The position numbers and the translations under genes are program-made. Shown piece by piece: positions 1 through 10,653 of a stretch of DNA of 64,000 bases (position 1 is the first letter of the stretch; every line of letters starts with the position of its first letter). Source of the DNA: JAXMCK01 sp046349395 (GTDB lineage Bacteria; Pseudomonadota; Alphaproteobacteria; Geminicoccales; Geminicoccaceae); the NCBI GenBank assembly GCA_046349395.1, contig JAXMCK010000003.1, positions 1-64,000 of the forward strand. Direction: 5' to 3'. The notes beneath the pieces were generated by a model that was not told the DNA's origin, did no database searches, and worked only from the letters and a program-made list of their open reading frames with translations.

Positions 1-170
1 GTCAGCAGTCCGCATAGCGCAGAGTGGAAAGCCTTGAAGCCGTCGGGGCCGACGAGGGTCTGCGAGCCCAGGCCGTGGGCCTGCGTGTCGATCTCCAGCA
101 TCTCGTCGATCGCCGTCACGTCACGCTCGCGCCAGACGCGGTGCGCCCATGTCTCCAACGTCTGCAACAT
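1..170 (-). CDS. NTF2-like / SnoaL-fold protein, C-terminus cut by window edge
   Basis: Only the first 56 residues are present; the gene runs off the left end. The ATG at 170 has an excellent GGAGG at 176-180 directly upstream on the minus strand. The N-terminus (MLQTLETWAHRVWRERD, then ...EMLEIDTQAHG) has the helical pattern that opens SnoaL/NTF2-like and ester-cyclase-type proteins, a small alpha+beta barrel fold used for polyketide cyclisation, isomerisation or simply ligand binding. Substrate cannot be inferred. A second gene of the same broad fold lies at 2294-2686. Confidence 0.6.
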   Translation of the reverse strand, partial: MLQTLETWAHRVWRERDVTAIDEMLEIDTQAHGLGSQTLVGPDGFKAFHSALCGLL

Positions 171-201
171 GCCATCCTCCCTGCGCACAGCCCAGTCGAT
201 C

Positions 202-224
202 GGCCCGATGCTATAATGCGGGCC
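202..224. promoter_or_regulatory. inverted repeat with TATAAT in the loop
   Basis: Six-base perfect arms GGCCCG (202-207) and CGGGCC (219-224) enclose a loop holding the -10-like hexamer TATAAT (212-217). It sits between the divergent NTF2-like gene and the DNA methyltransferase gene, 129 bases upstream of the latter. No convincing -35 hexamer was found. It could be an operator overlapping a promoter or a chance palindrome. Confidence 0.25.
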
Positions 225-352
225 GCGTTACTTGGCGCACAAAGATGCGGCTCGGTTCGGGCGATTCGGCCGGGCACGAAAGGTGGCAGCAGTCTTTCGA
301 ATGGGCGTGATTGCAGCTAGGCAGGGGCCAGCAGCCAAGCAGCGGGAAAGAG

Positions 353-1117
353 ATGACCGACGAACGCTCGGCTACGGCGATCCTGCTCGACGATGACGAG
401 GCGAGCCCATCGGAGCCGTTGCTGCGCTCGTCGGTGTTCGGGCACGAGCGTCGCCTGGTCCAGCCCGATCTGCCGCTGCCCTCCGGCTATGTCGCGGATG
501 CCCGCAACCGTGGCGACGGAAGAGAGCTTCTGGCGGCGCTGGCGCCGGCGTCGACCCCGCTCTGCTTCTTCGATCCGCAATATCGGGGCGTGCTCGACCG
601 GCAGAAATACGGCAACGAGGGCAGCCGGCAGAAGGGGCGGGCCGAACTCGTCCAGATGAGCGAGGACGAGATCGCCGCCCTCATCCGGGCGATCGACCGC
701 GTGCTGATGCCGAGCGGGCACCTGCTGCTCTGGGTCGACAAGTTCCACTTGTGCACCGGCATCGGCGCTTGGCTCGCCGGGACGGCGCTGTCGATCGTCG
801 ACCTCGTCACCTGGAACAAGCGGCGGATCGGGATGGGCTACCGCACACGGCGGACGAGCGAGCATCTCGTCGTGCTGCAGAAAGCACCGCTTCGGGCCAA
901 GGGTGTGTGGAAGAGCCACGACATCCCGGACGTGTGGGACGAGAAGGTGCCGTTCGGCCTGACGCATGCGAAGCCGGTCGGGCTGCAGGCGAAGCTGATC
1001 GAGTCGCTGACCAATCCGGGCGATCTCGTCGTCGATCCGGCGGCCGGAAGCTTCTCGGTGCTGGAGGCGTGCCGCGCCAGCGGGAGGCGCTTTCTGGGCT
1101 GCGACCTGCTGGGCTGA
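353..1117 (+). CDS. site-specific DNA methyltransferase (beta-class, N4-cytosine/N6-adenine type)
   Basis: Transfers a methyl group from S-adenosylmethionine to an exocyclic amino group in DNA. The catalytic motif appears as DPQY at about residues 74-77, and the cofactor-binding motif as DPAAGSF near residues 228-234. Catalytic motif before cofactor motif is the beta-class order. At 254 residues it is much shorter than CcrM (about 350 residues), has no extra C-terminal domain, and should not be equated with it. The ATG at 353 is preferred over an in-frame TTG at 311 because GGGAAAG lies just upstream. No restriction endonuclease is adjacent, so it looks like an orphan enzyme. Recognition sequence unknown. 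Confidence 0.85.
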   Translation: MTDERSATAILLDDDEASPSEPLLRSSVFGHERRLVQPDLPLPSGYVADARNRGDGRELLAALAPASTPLCFFDPQYRGVLDRQKYGNEGSRQKGRAELVQMSEDEIAALIRAIDRVLMPSGHLLLWVDKFHLCTGIGAWLAGTALSIVDLVTWNKRRIGMGYRTRRTSEHLVVLQKAPLRAKGVWKSHDIPDVWDEKVPFGLTHAKPVGLQAKLIESLTNPGDLVVDPAAGSFSVLEACRASGRRFLGCDLLG

Positions 1118-1199
1118 ACTCGCGCCCGCAAGAACCGGGTCGCCCGCGCGTCGACATCGGTTTTCCTTGTCGCCTTCGTGGCGGAAGGGGTGCCGGAGC

Positions 1200-1631
1200 G
1201 TGGAACGGGTCGTACTGGGGTTGATCCTCCTGTCGGCGGGAGCTGGCGACGTGCTGGCCGATGGGGCGGCTCCGCGCCCGGGGCTCTATCGAATCGAGGT
1301 GCGGCTGGAGCTGCCGAATGTCCTTCGGCCCATGCCGTTCCGCACCGTCGAGCGGTGCGTCAGCCAATCCGATGGCGATCCCGGCGCAATCGTCTCGGCG
1401 CCGAACATCGAGGCGTGCCCGCTTACCGCACGCTCGATCGAGGGCGGCGTCCTGACCTTCGAGCGGGCGTGCCCGAAGCTGAACGACGGCCGCGCCAGCG
1501 GGCGGTTCGAGCTGGCGGAAGACGGCTTCGCCGGCCGGATCGTGCTGACCTTGGGCGGCAAGAACATGCGCCTGACCGAGCTCCAGACGGCGACGCGGAT
1601 CGGCGATTGCCCGAGAGCGCCGGATCCCTAG
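1200..1631 (+). CDS. DUF3617-like exported protein
   Basis: A 143-residue protein with an N-terminal signal peptide (hydrophobic stretch VVLGLILLSAGAGDVLA). It continues with a 'PGLYRIEVRLELP...' opening and three to four cysteines, the pattern of DUF3617 proteins, which are periplasmic and of unknown role. The GTG at 1200 is chosen over an in-frame TTG at 1167 because GGAAGGGG at about 1182-1190 is correctly spaced and the signal peptide then begins at once. It is followed by a GST gene 33 bases downstream on the same strand. Confidence 0.6.
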   Translation: MERVVLGLILLSAGAGDVLADGAAPRPGLYRIEVRLELPNVLRPMPFRTVERCVSQSDGDPGAIVSAPNIEACPLTARSIEGGVLTFERACPKLNDGRASGRFELAEDGFAGRIVLTLGGKNMRLTELQTATRIGDCPRAPDP

Positions 1632-1664
1632 ACTGGCGTCTCCCTTTCCGGTGGTGGGCTCCCG

Positions 1665-2297
1665 ATGATCCTGGTCGGTCAGTACGATTCCCCCTTCGTC
1701 CGGCGCGTGGCCGTGTCGCTCCTGGAGCTGGGGCTGCCCTACCGGCAGTCGCCGCTGTCGGTGTTCGGCGATGCGGTGGCGATGCGCGCGCACAATCCGC
1801 TGGGCCGCGTGCCGGCGCTGGTGCTGGGCAATGGCGAGACGCTCGTCGATTCGGGAGCGATCCTCGATTCCCTGGACCAGATGGTCGAGCCCGAGCGTGC
1901 CCTGCTGCCGTTGACCGGCGAGGCGCGCCGGCACGACCTGCAGCTGACGGCGATCGCGACCGGCGTGGCCGACAAGTCGGTCCAGCTGGCCTATGAGCGG
2001 ATACTGCGGCCTTCCGCCCTGCACTGGCAGGAGTGGATCGAGCGGGTGCGCGGCCAGCTCGAGCGTGGGCTGGCCGCCATGGAGGACCGGGCCGGGGAGC
2101 TGTGGCCCGCGGGCACGCGGCTCATGCAGCCGGGGATCACGGCGGCCTGCGTGTGGCGCTACGTGCAGATTTCGGCAACCGATCTCGTGCCGGAAGGCCG
2201 CTATCCGGGGCTCGAACGCCACTCGGCCGCCTGCGAGGCGCTGCCGTCCTTCAAGGCGACCTGGCCCGACAACCTGGTCGTGCCGCGGGCGAGCTAA
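1665..2297 (+). CDS. glutathione S-transferase family protein
   Basis: A 210-residue protein with a thioredoxin-fold N-terminal domain (residues 1-80: MILVGQYDSPFVRRVAVSL) and an all-helical C-terminal domain. The DSPFVRRV segment replaces the usual N-terminal catalytic Ser/Cys region, the cis-proline loop reads GRVPAL, and the glutathione gamma-glutamyl contact region reads LVDSGAILDSLD (usually E-S). Role is probably conjugation or thiol exchange in the cytoplasm; substrate unknown. Its TAA overlaps the stop codon of the convergent NTF2-like gene in the four bases CTAA (2294-2297). Confidence 0.85.
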   Translation: MILVGQYDSPFVRRVAVSLLELGLPYRQSPLSVFGDAVAMRAHNPLGRVPALVLGNGETLVDSGAILDSLDQMVEPERALLPLTGEARRHDLQLTAIATGVADKSVQLAYERILRPSALHWQEWIERVRGQLERGLAAMEDRAGELWPAGTRLMQPGITAACVWRYVQISATDLVPEGRYPGLERHSAACEALPSFKATWPDNLVVPRAS

Positions 2298-2686
2298 GCC
2301 CGAAGAAGCATCAATTCCGCGCTGTCGTTCCAGACGTCCATCTTCACGATGCGGCCGCCGCGGATGACGAAGCGGTCGACATAGCGGTTGCCCTCGAAGG
2401 GCGTGCCGTCGGGCCAGGCGCCGTGGAGCGTGCCGAGGCTGTAGACGACGGTCTCCTCGCCAGCCTCTGCGACGTCCCAACGCTCGATCTTCTTGCGCAC
2501 ATGGGCGTAGCGGCCGGCGTTGAAGCCCTTCACCTCGGACGGATCCTTGAACTTGCGGCCGCCGGTGAAGGTGACGTCGATGTCGGGCGCCATCAGAACG
2601 TCGGTCACCTCGCGCCGGCCCTCCATCGAGGCCAGCATGAAGCGCTCGACCATGGCGATCACCTGGCGCCGCTCGTCGTCCGTCAT
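2294..2686 (-). CDS. NTF2-like / SnoaL-type protein
   Basis: A 130-residue protein with the SnoaL/NTF2-like layout: N-terminal helices (MTDDERRQVIAMVERFMLA), then strands ending in RYVDRFVIRGGRIVKMDVW, the typical last sheet of this fold. The motif usually belongs to uncharacterised enzymes or binding proteins of the ketosteroid-isomerase-like superfamily. The ATG at 2686 is preferred over an upstream in-frame ATG because CCGGAGGACG precedes it. It converges on and overlaps the GST gene by 4 bases, and is divergent from the next GST at 2851. Confidence 0.7.
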   Translation of the reverse strand: MTDDERRQVIAMVERFMLASMEGRREVTDVLMAPDIDVTFTGGRKFKDPSEVKGFNAGRYAHVRKKIERWDVAEAGEETVVYSLGTLHGAWPDGTPFEGNRYVDRFVIRGGRIVKMDVWNDSAELMLLRA

Positions 2687-2850
2687 TCGTCCTCCGGGTC
2701 TCGATGGGCGACGACAGTGGCGCCGAGCGTCGACGCCTGACAAGGCGGCAGACGTTCGACACGGCCGATCACGAGGTTGCGATGGCCGACGATGCTCTTG
2801 CCATCGAGCGTCTGGGGCGCGACCAGAGCGCCGACAACCGGAGGCAGGTC

Positions 2851-3537
2851 ATGACGATCAAGTTCTACTACCATCCCTCGCCGAACCCCGCGAAGGTCGC
2901 CCTGTTCCTTGAGGAAGCGGGTCTCCCTTACGAACTGGTGCCGGTCGACACCCGGAAAGGCGAGCAGCACGGCCCGGCGTACCTGGCGATCAATCCGAAC
3001 GGCAAGACGCCGGCCATCGTGGATGGCGATGCGACCGTCTTCGACAGCAACGCCATCCTGCTCTACCTCGCCGAGAAGACGGGCAAGTTCCTGCCGGAGA
3101 ACACGCCGGCGGCCCGTGGTGCGATGCTGTCCTGGCTGATGTTCGTCGCTACCGGCATCGGCCCCTACGGTGGCCAGGCGGTGCATTTCAGGCATTTCGC
3201 CCCCGAGCAGCCCTATGCGCTGAACCGGTACCTGTTCGAGGCGGAGCGGCACTGGCGCATCGTCGACGACCGGCTGGCGCGGCACCGCTACATGCTGGGC
3301 GATGTCTACACGATCGTCGACATGGCGGTGTGGGGCTGGGCCCGCGCCATACCGTTCATGCTGGGCGAGGAAGCGTGGACGAAGCTGCCCAACGTGAAGC
3401 GGTTGCTGGATGAGATCAGCGCCCGCCCGGCGGCCGAGCGCGCCGCGGCGCTGAAGGACCGCCACGCCTTCAAGACCGAAATGGACGAAGAGGCGCGGCG
3501 GCACATGTTCCCGCAGAACGCCAACCTCGCCGCCTGA
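2851..3537 (+). CDS. glutathione S-transferase, Nu-class-like (YfcG/YghU type)
   Basis: A 228-residue protein with a thioredoxin-fold N-terminal half (KFYYHPSPNPAKVALFLEE), cis-Pro loop NGKTPAI and the glutathione-contact DSNAILLYLAE. The helical half includes an N-capping-type segment RYMLGDVYTIVDMAVWGW. The SPNPAKV region corresponds to the TSPNGxKV stretch of YfcG/YghU, enzymes with glutathione-dependent disulfide reductase activity; that activity is inferred. The ATG at 2851 follows GGAGGCAGG. In-frame codons upstream to 2704 lie opposite the 5' region of the divergent gene and are probably not translated. A strong terminator follows. Confidence 0.85.
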   Translation: MTIKFYYHPSPNPAKVALFLEEAGLPYELVPVDTRKGEQHGPAYLAINPNGKTPAIVDGDATVFDSNAILLYLAEKTGKFLPENTPAARGAMLSWLMFVATGIGPYGGQAVHFRHFAPEQPYALNRYLFEAERHWRIVDDRLARHRYMLGDVYTIVDMAVWGWARAIPFMLGEEAWTKLPNVKRLLDEISARPAAERAAALKDRHAFKTEMDEEARRHMFPQNANLAA

Positions 3538-3543
3538 TCTCCT

Positions 3544-3582
3544 GCGGGGCGCCAATCCAATGGTCGGCGCCCCGCTTGTTCT
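3544..3582 (+). terminator. rho-independent terminator after the GST gene
   Basis: A perfect 10-bp stem, GCGGGGCGCC (3544-3553) with GGCGCCCCGC (3566-3575), 12-base loop, followed by TTGTTCT. It begins 6 bases after the GST stop codon. Confidence 0.8.
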
Positions 3583-3735
3583 GGCCGGACCAGCGCGCCA
3601 AGCGAGCATGGCGTGGTACAGCCCGACGTGGTTCTCGGGTCTTCGGCTTGCGGCAGAGCCGACACGTTCGTGGCCACGATCTCGGCACGCAGTGCCGGGA
3701 CCGTGGCGAATGGATCGGGACAGGTCGGCCTCGAC

Positions 3736-4038
3736 TTACGCCTGCTTCTTCGCGCGGCGGCGGACGACGCCCAGGCCGACGAGAGCGGACGCGAGGAGGG
3801 GAAGAGCCGCGGGCACCGGGACGGGGGGCGGGGGCGTGGTGAACTGATACTCGGCGACGGCGTAGTTGATGCCCTTCTGCACCTTGAAGGTCGCCGTGTC
3901 CTTGGCCGCCGTCGCGGTGACCTGACCGACGCCGGTGCCCGTCGCAGCGGGGGCCGTGATCGCGGCATGGGCCGAAAGCGAACCGAGCATGACCGTCATG
4001 GCGGCGCCGGCGACAATCCCGAGCGTGGTCGTCTTCAT
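3736..4038 (-). CDS. small exported protein with VPLPA-CTERM-like sorting tail
   Basis: A 100-residue protein. Residues 1-25 form a signal peptide ending AHA. A Thr/Ala-rich middle leads to a PPPP linker and a C-terminal VPVPAALPLLASALVGLG followed by VVRRRAKKQA. A V-P-x-P-A motif, a hydrophobic helix and an Arg/Lys cluster at the extreme C-terminus is the architecture of VPLPA-CTERM/PEP-CTERM proteins, which are processed by exosortases at the outer face of the inner membrane. The mature part would be only about 45 residues. GGAAGGAG precedes the ATG. No exosortase gene lies in this window. Function unknown. Confidence 0.7.
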   Translation of the reverse strand: MKTTTLGIVAGAAMTVMLGSLSAHAAITAPAATGTGVGQVTATAAKDTATFKVQKGINYAVAEYQFTTPPPPVPVPAALPLLASALVGLGVVRRRAKKQA

Positions 4039-4244
4039 GGGTGCAGTTCTCCTTCCGTGAGGCCGTTCATTGCCTGGAGTTCATCTATTGCGAGGCCTGG
4101 GAGAGCCGACAAGCGACAAGTTGGCGAGATCTTCAGGCCAGCATTCGCCTCCAGCGTTAGACATACCACAGTACCTAGCCCTTGCTAGCTACGGCAAGTA
4201 TAGGGTAGAGTAATGTTCAAGATTTCCTAATGGCAGTGAACTAA

Positions 4245-5087
4245 ATGGCGGGTAATCGGGAGCGCGTCGTCGCCGCGGCACTCATCATGGCGATCCTGGC
4301 GCCCGCGGCGTCCGCCGCGCCGGCCGCCATACCCGAGCACATCAGTCGGACGGGCTATCTCGTCGATCAGGCGTGGCAGATCTACCGTCGCCTGCCGGCG
4401 ACTTGGCGTTCCTGCGCCAGGATCTGCGAACCCATCGACTACCGCGCGGCCGACCACGAGAACACCGCATTCGCCTTCCAGCAGGCGCGGCTTCGGCCGG
4501 GGCTGTCGAGCGAGACCCGGGCGCGGCTGCAGCGCCAGGAGATCCTGTTCTTCGGGATGCGCAACGAGACGGTGAACGCTTTCCGCGACTGCCTGGACGC
4601 GACCCACGTGGCACCGCCTCGTGCGATGTCGCGGGCGGATCCCATTCCAGGCAGTTGCGAGACCTACAATGCGCAGACCGTGTGGGAGCGGTGGTGCAAG
4701 TCGTTCGACGATTTCGCCAACGCCAACCTGCTGCCCATCTTCCGCAAGGCGTACGACACGAGTGCGACCAACCATCTTCCGGCCGGCACAGAATTGTCGA
4801 TCCAGGTGCTGACCAGGGTCTATGCCGACGGCAAGAGCACGCCCGGCAGTTGGACTGCCTACGGCATACCGAGTGCCATCGCCGACCAGATCAGGAGCAA
4901 GCTCAAGGCCTACAAATTCGCACCCTATCCGGCGCAGATCGCGAACCCGCCGCTGTGGCAGGACGTGGATTTCAGGTGGTCGGGCCGCTACACTGGCCAG
5001 TCGAACTCGCCGTTCGTCTCCTACTCGACCGCCAAGTTCAAGATGAACTGCGAGGACTTCTACAAGTACGACAAGCTCAAGGAGTGA
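4245..5087 (+). CDS. secreted protein of unknown function
   Basis: I do not recognise this 280-residue protein. Residues 1-24 form a signal peptide (VVAAALIMAILAPAASAAPA), so it is probably periplasmic or outer-membrane associated. The mature part has several cysteines (SCARICEP, RDCLD, GSCETYN, RWCKSF, KMNCEDF), enough for disulfides, and a Tyr-rich C-terminus. It stands alone, downstream of a locally AT-rich stretch (about 4140-4240, including tagggtagagtaatg) that probably holds its promoter, and is followed by a terminator-like hairpin. Confidence 0.65.
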   Translation: MAGNRERVVAAALIMAILAPAASAAPAAIPEHISRTGYLVDQAWQIYRRLPATWRSCARICEPIDYRAADHENTAFAFQQARLRPGLSSETRARLQRQEILFFGMRNETVNAFRDCLDATHVAPPRAMSRADPIPGSCETYNAQTVWERWCKSFDDFANANLLPIFRKAYDTSATNHLPAGTELSIQVLTRVYADGKSTPGSWTAYGIPSAIADQIRSKLKAYKFAPYPAQIANPPLWQDVDFRWSGRYTGQSNSPFVSYSTAKFKMNCEDFYKYDKLKE

Positions 5088-5107
5088 GCCGAGGCAGGAG
5101 GCGAAGG

Positions 5108-5143
5108 GGGGCGTGCAGCATGAGGGCTGAGCGCGCACGCCCC
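5108..5143 (+). terminator. terminator-like hairpin
   Basis: Nine-base perfect arms GGGGCGTGC (5108-5116) and GCACGCCCC (5135-5143) with an 18-base loop, followed by TTGCCGCTTCGTT. It starts 20 bases after the stop codon of the secreted protein gene. Confidence 0.5.
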
Positions 5144-5234
5144 TTGCCGCTTCGTTGGGCGACAATCATGGGACGCCGCAACTCGGCCGCTATTCCAGCC
5201 GATGGCGTTCAACGCCGCGTGTTCGGAAGGCCGT

Positions 5235-5627
5235 TCAGATGCGAGCCGAGGCGCGCTCGCGCCGGGGCGTGAAGAAGTAGAGCATCGTCGCGACGACGAC
5301 GCTGCCGGCGACCACGCCGGCCGAGTTCGCGATCATGTCGGCGACCTCGAAGCTGCGGCTGGGTACCAAGGTCTGGCCGAACTCCAGCATGATGCCGACG
5401 AGCACGGCACCCGTCGCCAGGAACAGGAGCTGGCGGGCGCTGCGGCAGAAGAGGGCGGTGCCCAGGGTCATCCCGGCATAGGCCAGGAAGTGGCAGCTCT
5501 TGTCGGAGAGGTCGCCCGGCAGGCTGGGATTGGGCTCCAGGGACGCGGCGATCACCACGACCCAGCCGAGGCACCAAAGGGCCATGAAGACGCGGCGCAG
5601 GTTCCAACGATCGACAAGCTGTAGCAC
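5235..5627 (-). CDS. VanZ-like membrane protein
   Basis: A 130-residue inner-membrane protein with about four hydrophobic segments (FMALWCLGWVVVIAASL; FLAYAGMTLGTALF; LLFLATGAVLVGIMLEFGQ; VVAGSVVVATMLYFF). The pattern K-S-C-H-F-L-A-Y-A after the first helix, and E-F-G-Q-T-L-V-P-S-R after the third, are VanZ-family hallmarks. VanZ proteins confer low-level teicoplanin resistance in Gram-positives; in proteobacteria the role is unknown. The GTG at 5627 follows AGGAG with 5-base spacing and is preferred to an in-frame GTG at 5645. Confidence 0.75.
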   Translation of the reverse strand: MLQLVDRWNLRRVFMALWCLGWVVVIAASLEPNPSLPGDLSDKSCHFLAYAGMTLGTALFCRSARQLLFLATGAVLVGIMLEFGQTLVPSRSFEVADMIANSAGVVAGSVVVATMLYFFTPRRERASARI

Positions 5628-5736
5628 GTTTTCTCCTCGACGCACGTCGCCGCACGGAGCCGGTTGAATTGCTGTGCTAGGCGTGCGGGCCGGCCCAGGT
5701 CAACCGCGGTCCACACCAGGGAGCATTAAGCCTTGT

Positions 5737-7254
5737 TCAGCCGGCACGCTTGATCCGCCCTTCGACGGCGGGTGCGATCTTGCCGCCCTGGGCCGTGATG
5801 TAGTCGATCACGGTCGAGGCCATGAGGCGCCCGCCGGACGCGTCGATCAGCGGCTTGCCCGCCTTGAGCGCACCGTAACCGTCGCCGCCGCGATACATGT
5901 AGTCGTTGGTGGCGAGCTTGTAGACGCGGTCCGGTACCAGTGGTGCACCGCCGATCATGACCGACAGGATGCGGGCGCCGACGGGCTTCGCCGGGTCGTA
6001 GGTGATCGTCATGCCCGACACCTGCGGAAAGCGGCCGCCGCCGTCCTGTACCGCGGAGACGCCATTCTCGAGGGCGGCCAGAAGGTCGCTGCCCTTGATC
6101 TCGATCAGCACGGTGACGTTGCCGAAGGGCAGCTCGTTAAGCACGTCCTTGCGGGTCAGGACCGCGCCGGCCGGGTAGGTGCGATCGCCGCGGATGCCGC
6201 CGCCGTTGGTCAGCGCGATGTCGGCACCGGTGGCGGCGCGCATGGCGTCGGTGATCAGGTTCCCGAGGTTGCTCTCGGCCTTGCGCACCGTGCCCCGGCG
6301 GCTGTCCAGCTCGACCGCCGTCTCGCCCACCGGCTCGTCCAGCTCCTTCGCCAGCCGCTTGTTCCAGCTGTCGATGAGGGTCTCGATCTTCGGATCGGGT
6401 GCCACGCCGGCGGTCGATAGATAGCGCCAGGCCGGGCGCCAGGTGACGCTCTCCTTGCCTTCCTTGTCCTTGACCCGGTCGAGGACGATGTCGACCGCGG
6501 CGAGGTAGTGCGCGTCCGAGCCCGCCTTGACGATCAGGCGCTGCCCTTCGAGCAGGGTCATGGGGTCGTGATCGTGACCGCCCAGCACGATGTCGATGCC
6601 CGGCACGTCCTCGATCAGGGCCCGGTCCTGGGCGAAATCCTGATGGGTCAGGGCGACGACGAGGTCCGCACCCATCTCGCGCAGCTTCGCCACCGAGTCG
6701 CGCGCCGTGACCGTGGGGTCGGCGAAGGTGACGGTCGGCCCCGGCGAGGACAGCACAGCCGTTTCTGGCGTAAGCACGCCGAAGAAGCCCAGCTTGTAGC
6801 CGCCGACCTCCTTCACCAGCAGCTCGCCCAGGCCGGGCCAGGGCTTGCCGTCGGCGGTGCGGACATTGGTGCCGAGCCAGGGGAACTTCGACTGCTCGAA
6901 CCGGTCCGTGGCGATGTCGGGGCCGAAGTCGAACTCGTGGTTGCCGGGGACGGCGACGTCGGTGCCGACCGCGTTCGACAGCTCGATCATCTGCTCGCCG
7001 TTGGTCATGCCCGACAGAAGCGAGGGCGAGAGCAGGTCGCCGCCGAAGGTCGTCACCGTGTTCGGATTGCGGGCGCGCTCCTCGCGGAGCAGGGTCATCA
7101 AGGGCGCGAAGCCGCCCTGTCCCTTCATCGGAGCGATCTCGTAAAGGTCGTTGGTGTGGAGGAACGTCACCGTCGTGGGCTCGGCGCGAGCAGCACCTGC
7201 GACGAGCAGGCCGGCGAGCATCGCTTGGGCGAGCAGCAGGCGGCGGACGTGCAT
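5737..7254 (-). CDS. periplasmic 5'-nucleotidase / metallophosphatase
   Basis: A 505-residue protein with a signal peptide (residues 1-24, ending GAARA). The N-terminal calcineurin-like metallophosphatase domain carries FLHTNDLYE, FGGDLLSP, GNHEFDFG and GGHDHDP, which supply the dinuclear metal ligands. The C-terminal 5'-nucleotidase domain includes NLITDAMR, NGGGIRGD and NDYMYRGGDGY, which bind the nucleoside. UshA-type enzymes hydrolyse nucleotides in the periplasm to recover nucleosides and phosphate. The usual first motif is HTND-x-H; here it is HTNDLYE, so one ligand position differs from the consensus. The start has GGAGGGATCACG upstream. Confidence 0.9.
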   Translation of the reverse strand: MHVRRLLLAQAMLAGLLVAGAARAEPTTVTFLHTNDLYEIAPMKGQGGFAPLMTLLREERARNPNTVTTFGGDLLSPSLLSGMTNGEQMIELSNAVGTDVAVPGNHEFDFGPDIATDRFEQSKFPWLGTNVRTADGKPWPGLGELLVKEVGGYKLGFFGVLTPETAVLSSPGPTVTFADPTVTARDSVAKLREMGADLVVALTHQDFAQDRALIEDVPGIDIVLGGHDHDPMTLLEGQRLIVKAGSDAHYLAAVDIVLDRVKDKEGKESVTWRPAWRYLSTAGVAPDPKIETLIDSWNKRLAKELDEPVGETAVELDSRRGTVRKAESNLGNLITDAMRAATGADIALTNGGGIRGDRTYPAGAVLTRKDVLNELPFGNVTVLIEIKGSDLLAALENGVSAVQDGGGRFPQVSGMTITYDPAKPVGARILSVMIGGAPLVPDRVYKLATNDYMYRGGDGYGALKAGKPLIDASGGRLMASTVIDYITAQGGKIAPAVEGRIKRAG

Positions 7255-7358
7255 CGTGATCCCTCCGGCGTCGGTCGCCGCCAACTTGGCCCCGGCGGCC
7301 GACCGCGACAACTGCCGGCAGTTCGCGACAGGCGAGTGACCGCGACGGTGACGAGGGC

Positions 7359-7892
7359 CTATTGGCCGGCCTCGCCCAGAGCCGCGGACAGGAAGGCGTC
7401 GCGCGCGGCGAAGCTCTCGGCCGTGTCGTCGGGCGATAGGGCCAGGAGGAGGAAGGCGTGGCCCGGCAACTGCCTGAGCACGGGTGGTGCTTCCGTTCCG
7501 GCCACGGGCCAGACGGCCCCGGCCCGCTGCTGGCGAGGGTCGAGAGAGAGCCGGTACAGCAGGGCCTGGCGCAGATCGTCGATGGCACCTTTCTCGTCGA
7601 GCAGGACGAGGAGCGTGGTGGCGACCGCGCGGCAGTAGCGGACATAGCGCTCGGTGGCCCGGCGACGCTCGGGACCGGCACCCAGCCGGTTGACGATCGC
7701 CGTCACCTGGTCGCGATCGAGCCGGGTGCGGGCGGCGTCCCAGAAATAGGCGTCGAGGCGGGTGGCGCGATCGGTCCAGGTCAGATAGCGCAGGTCCTGG
7801 GCCAGACCGGCGGCGTCGTTCAGCGCCTGCTGCCATTCCGCCCCCATGATGCGGGCCAGCCAGAGATTGGCAGCCCCGCCTTGGTCGGTCAC
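7359..7892 (-). CDS. hypothetical protein, divergent from mutS
   Basis: An unrecognised 177-residue protein, predicted mainly helical and cytoplasmic (no signal peptide, no membrane segment). It is rich in Arg, Ala, Leu and Asp, with clusters such as RYLTWTDRATRLDAYFWDAAR and TERYVRYCRAVATTLLVLLDE. The GTG at 7892 follows GGGAG with 7-base spacing and is preferred to longer in-frame starts that would reach 7967 and crowd the mutS promoter region. It lies 104 bases upstream of the 5'-nucleotidase gene on the same strand and could be co-transcribed with it. Confidence 0.55.
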   Translation of the reverse strand: MTDQGGAANLWLARIMGAEWQQALNDAAGLAQDLRYLTWTDRATRLDAYFWDAARTRLDRDQVTAIVNRLGAGPERRRATERYVRYCRAVATTLLVLLDEKGAIDDLRQALLYRLSLDPRQQRAGAVWPVAGTEAPPVLRQLPGHAFLLLALSPDDTAESFAARDAFLSAALGEAGQ

Positions 7893-7977
7893 GATGCGTC
7901 TCCCGAGTAGCGGCCAAAGCTCCGGACATCGCCCGTGGAGCAACTCATACGTTAGTGAAACTAGCACAATTCAACCA

Positions 7978-10649
<2,672 letters not shown>

Positions 10650-10653
<4 letters not shown>

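Noticed and set aside
353..1117. Assignment as CcrM
   Set aside because: About 100 residues too short, motif DPQY, and no C-terminal CcrM extension.
807..2762. 651-codon minus-strand frame across the methyltransferase, DUF3617 and GST genes
   Set aside because: It lies opposite three well-supported genes and has low-complexity, Arg-rich composition.
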